A stretch of DNA of 64,000 bases from Panorpa germanica. Lineage: Eukaryota; Arthropoda; Insecta; Mecoptera; Panorpidae. Positions within the stretch are counted from its first letter, which is position 1; the number at the start of each line of letters is the position of its first letter. Shown in pieces: positions 63,953-64,000 of the stretch. The position numbers and the translations under genes were made by a program. The DNA is taken from assembly GCA_963678705.1 (NCBI GenBank), contig OY783212.1, positions 3,286,001 to 3,350,000 of the forward strand, given 5' to 3'. The notes under the pieces are model-generated. The model did not search any database. It was not told where the DNA came from and was given only the letters and a program-made list of their open reading frames with translations.

Positions 63953-64000
63953 ATGGACAATCAATTAATTAATGAAAAGTCAAATGAAGTTTACCGCTCA
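63953..64000 (+). CDS. Possible 5' end of a further gene, cut by the window edge
   Basis: A pyrimidine-rich acceptor ending in TTTTCAG at 63917 is followed by about 35 nt of leader and an ATG at 63953. The frame is open for 16 codons (begins MDNQLINEKS) to the window end. The arrangement resembles the coding start after a 5' UTR intron, but 16 codons are too few to identify a family and it could be chance. Confidence 0.3.
   Translation, partial: MDNQLINEKSNEVYRS

Noticed and set aside
1..64000. CRISPR arrays, rRNA genes, telomeric TTAGG arrays, integrated viral genes
   Set aside because: I looked for direct repeats with unique spacers, rRNA landmarks, TTAGG runs and viral coding motifs and saw none.

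Overview
The window is AT-rich eukaryotic DNA. The gene models, the compact GT-AG introns (mostly 60-95 nt) and the ZAD (zinc-finger-associated domain) proteins point to an insect. Lepidoptera seems plausible from the repeat landscape, but nothing in the window settles the order.

Layout. From 1 to about 51.2 kb I find no convincing protein-coding gene. This stretch is a gene desert built of short non-autonomous DNA transposons, dispersed repeats and decayed retrotransposon pieces. At least four multi-copy families recur in both orientations: A (about 280-470 bp, 7 copies), B (about 245 bp, 17-bp terminal inverted repeats, 6 copies), C (Harbinger-like, TWA target duplications, 3 copies) and D (up to about 630 bp, 4 copies). 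Single elements with readable target-site duplications are also present: two hAT-type MITEs with perfect 8-bp duplications (one nested inside a family C copy), a TTAA-flanked element, and fold-back MITEs flanked by TA. Coding relics include two opposed copies of one non-LTR retrotransposon 3' end, a third reverse-transcriptase tail and a HARBI1-like transposase N-terminus.

From 51.2 to 60.8 kb lie the two real genes, arranged tail to tail: a 9-exon ZAD-C2H2 gene on the plus strand (887 aa, 16 fingers) and a 10-exon ZAD-C2H2 gene on the minus strand (806 aa, 20 fingers). The C-terminal ten fingers of the two proteins align one for one. Two introns, one in the ZAD and one between fingers, sit at the same position and phase. 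The pair is therefore an inverted duplication of one ancestral gene. Both are predicted nuclear DNA-binding proteins; their targets cannot be read from the sequence.

From 60.8 kb to the end is mostly non-coding. It contains a 104-bp fold-back element with a 34-bp perfect palindrome at its centre, and at the very edge a splice acceptor followed by an open reading frame that may begin another gene.

All exon boundaries were read by eye from splice signals, phase and domain continuity; no transcript evidence was available.
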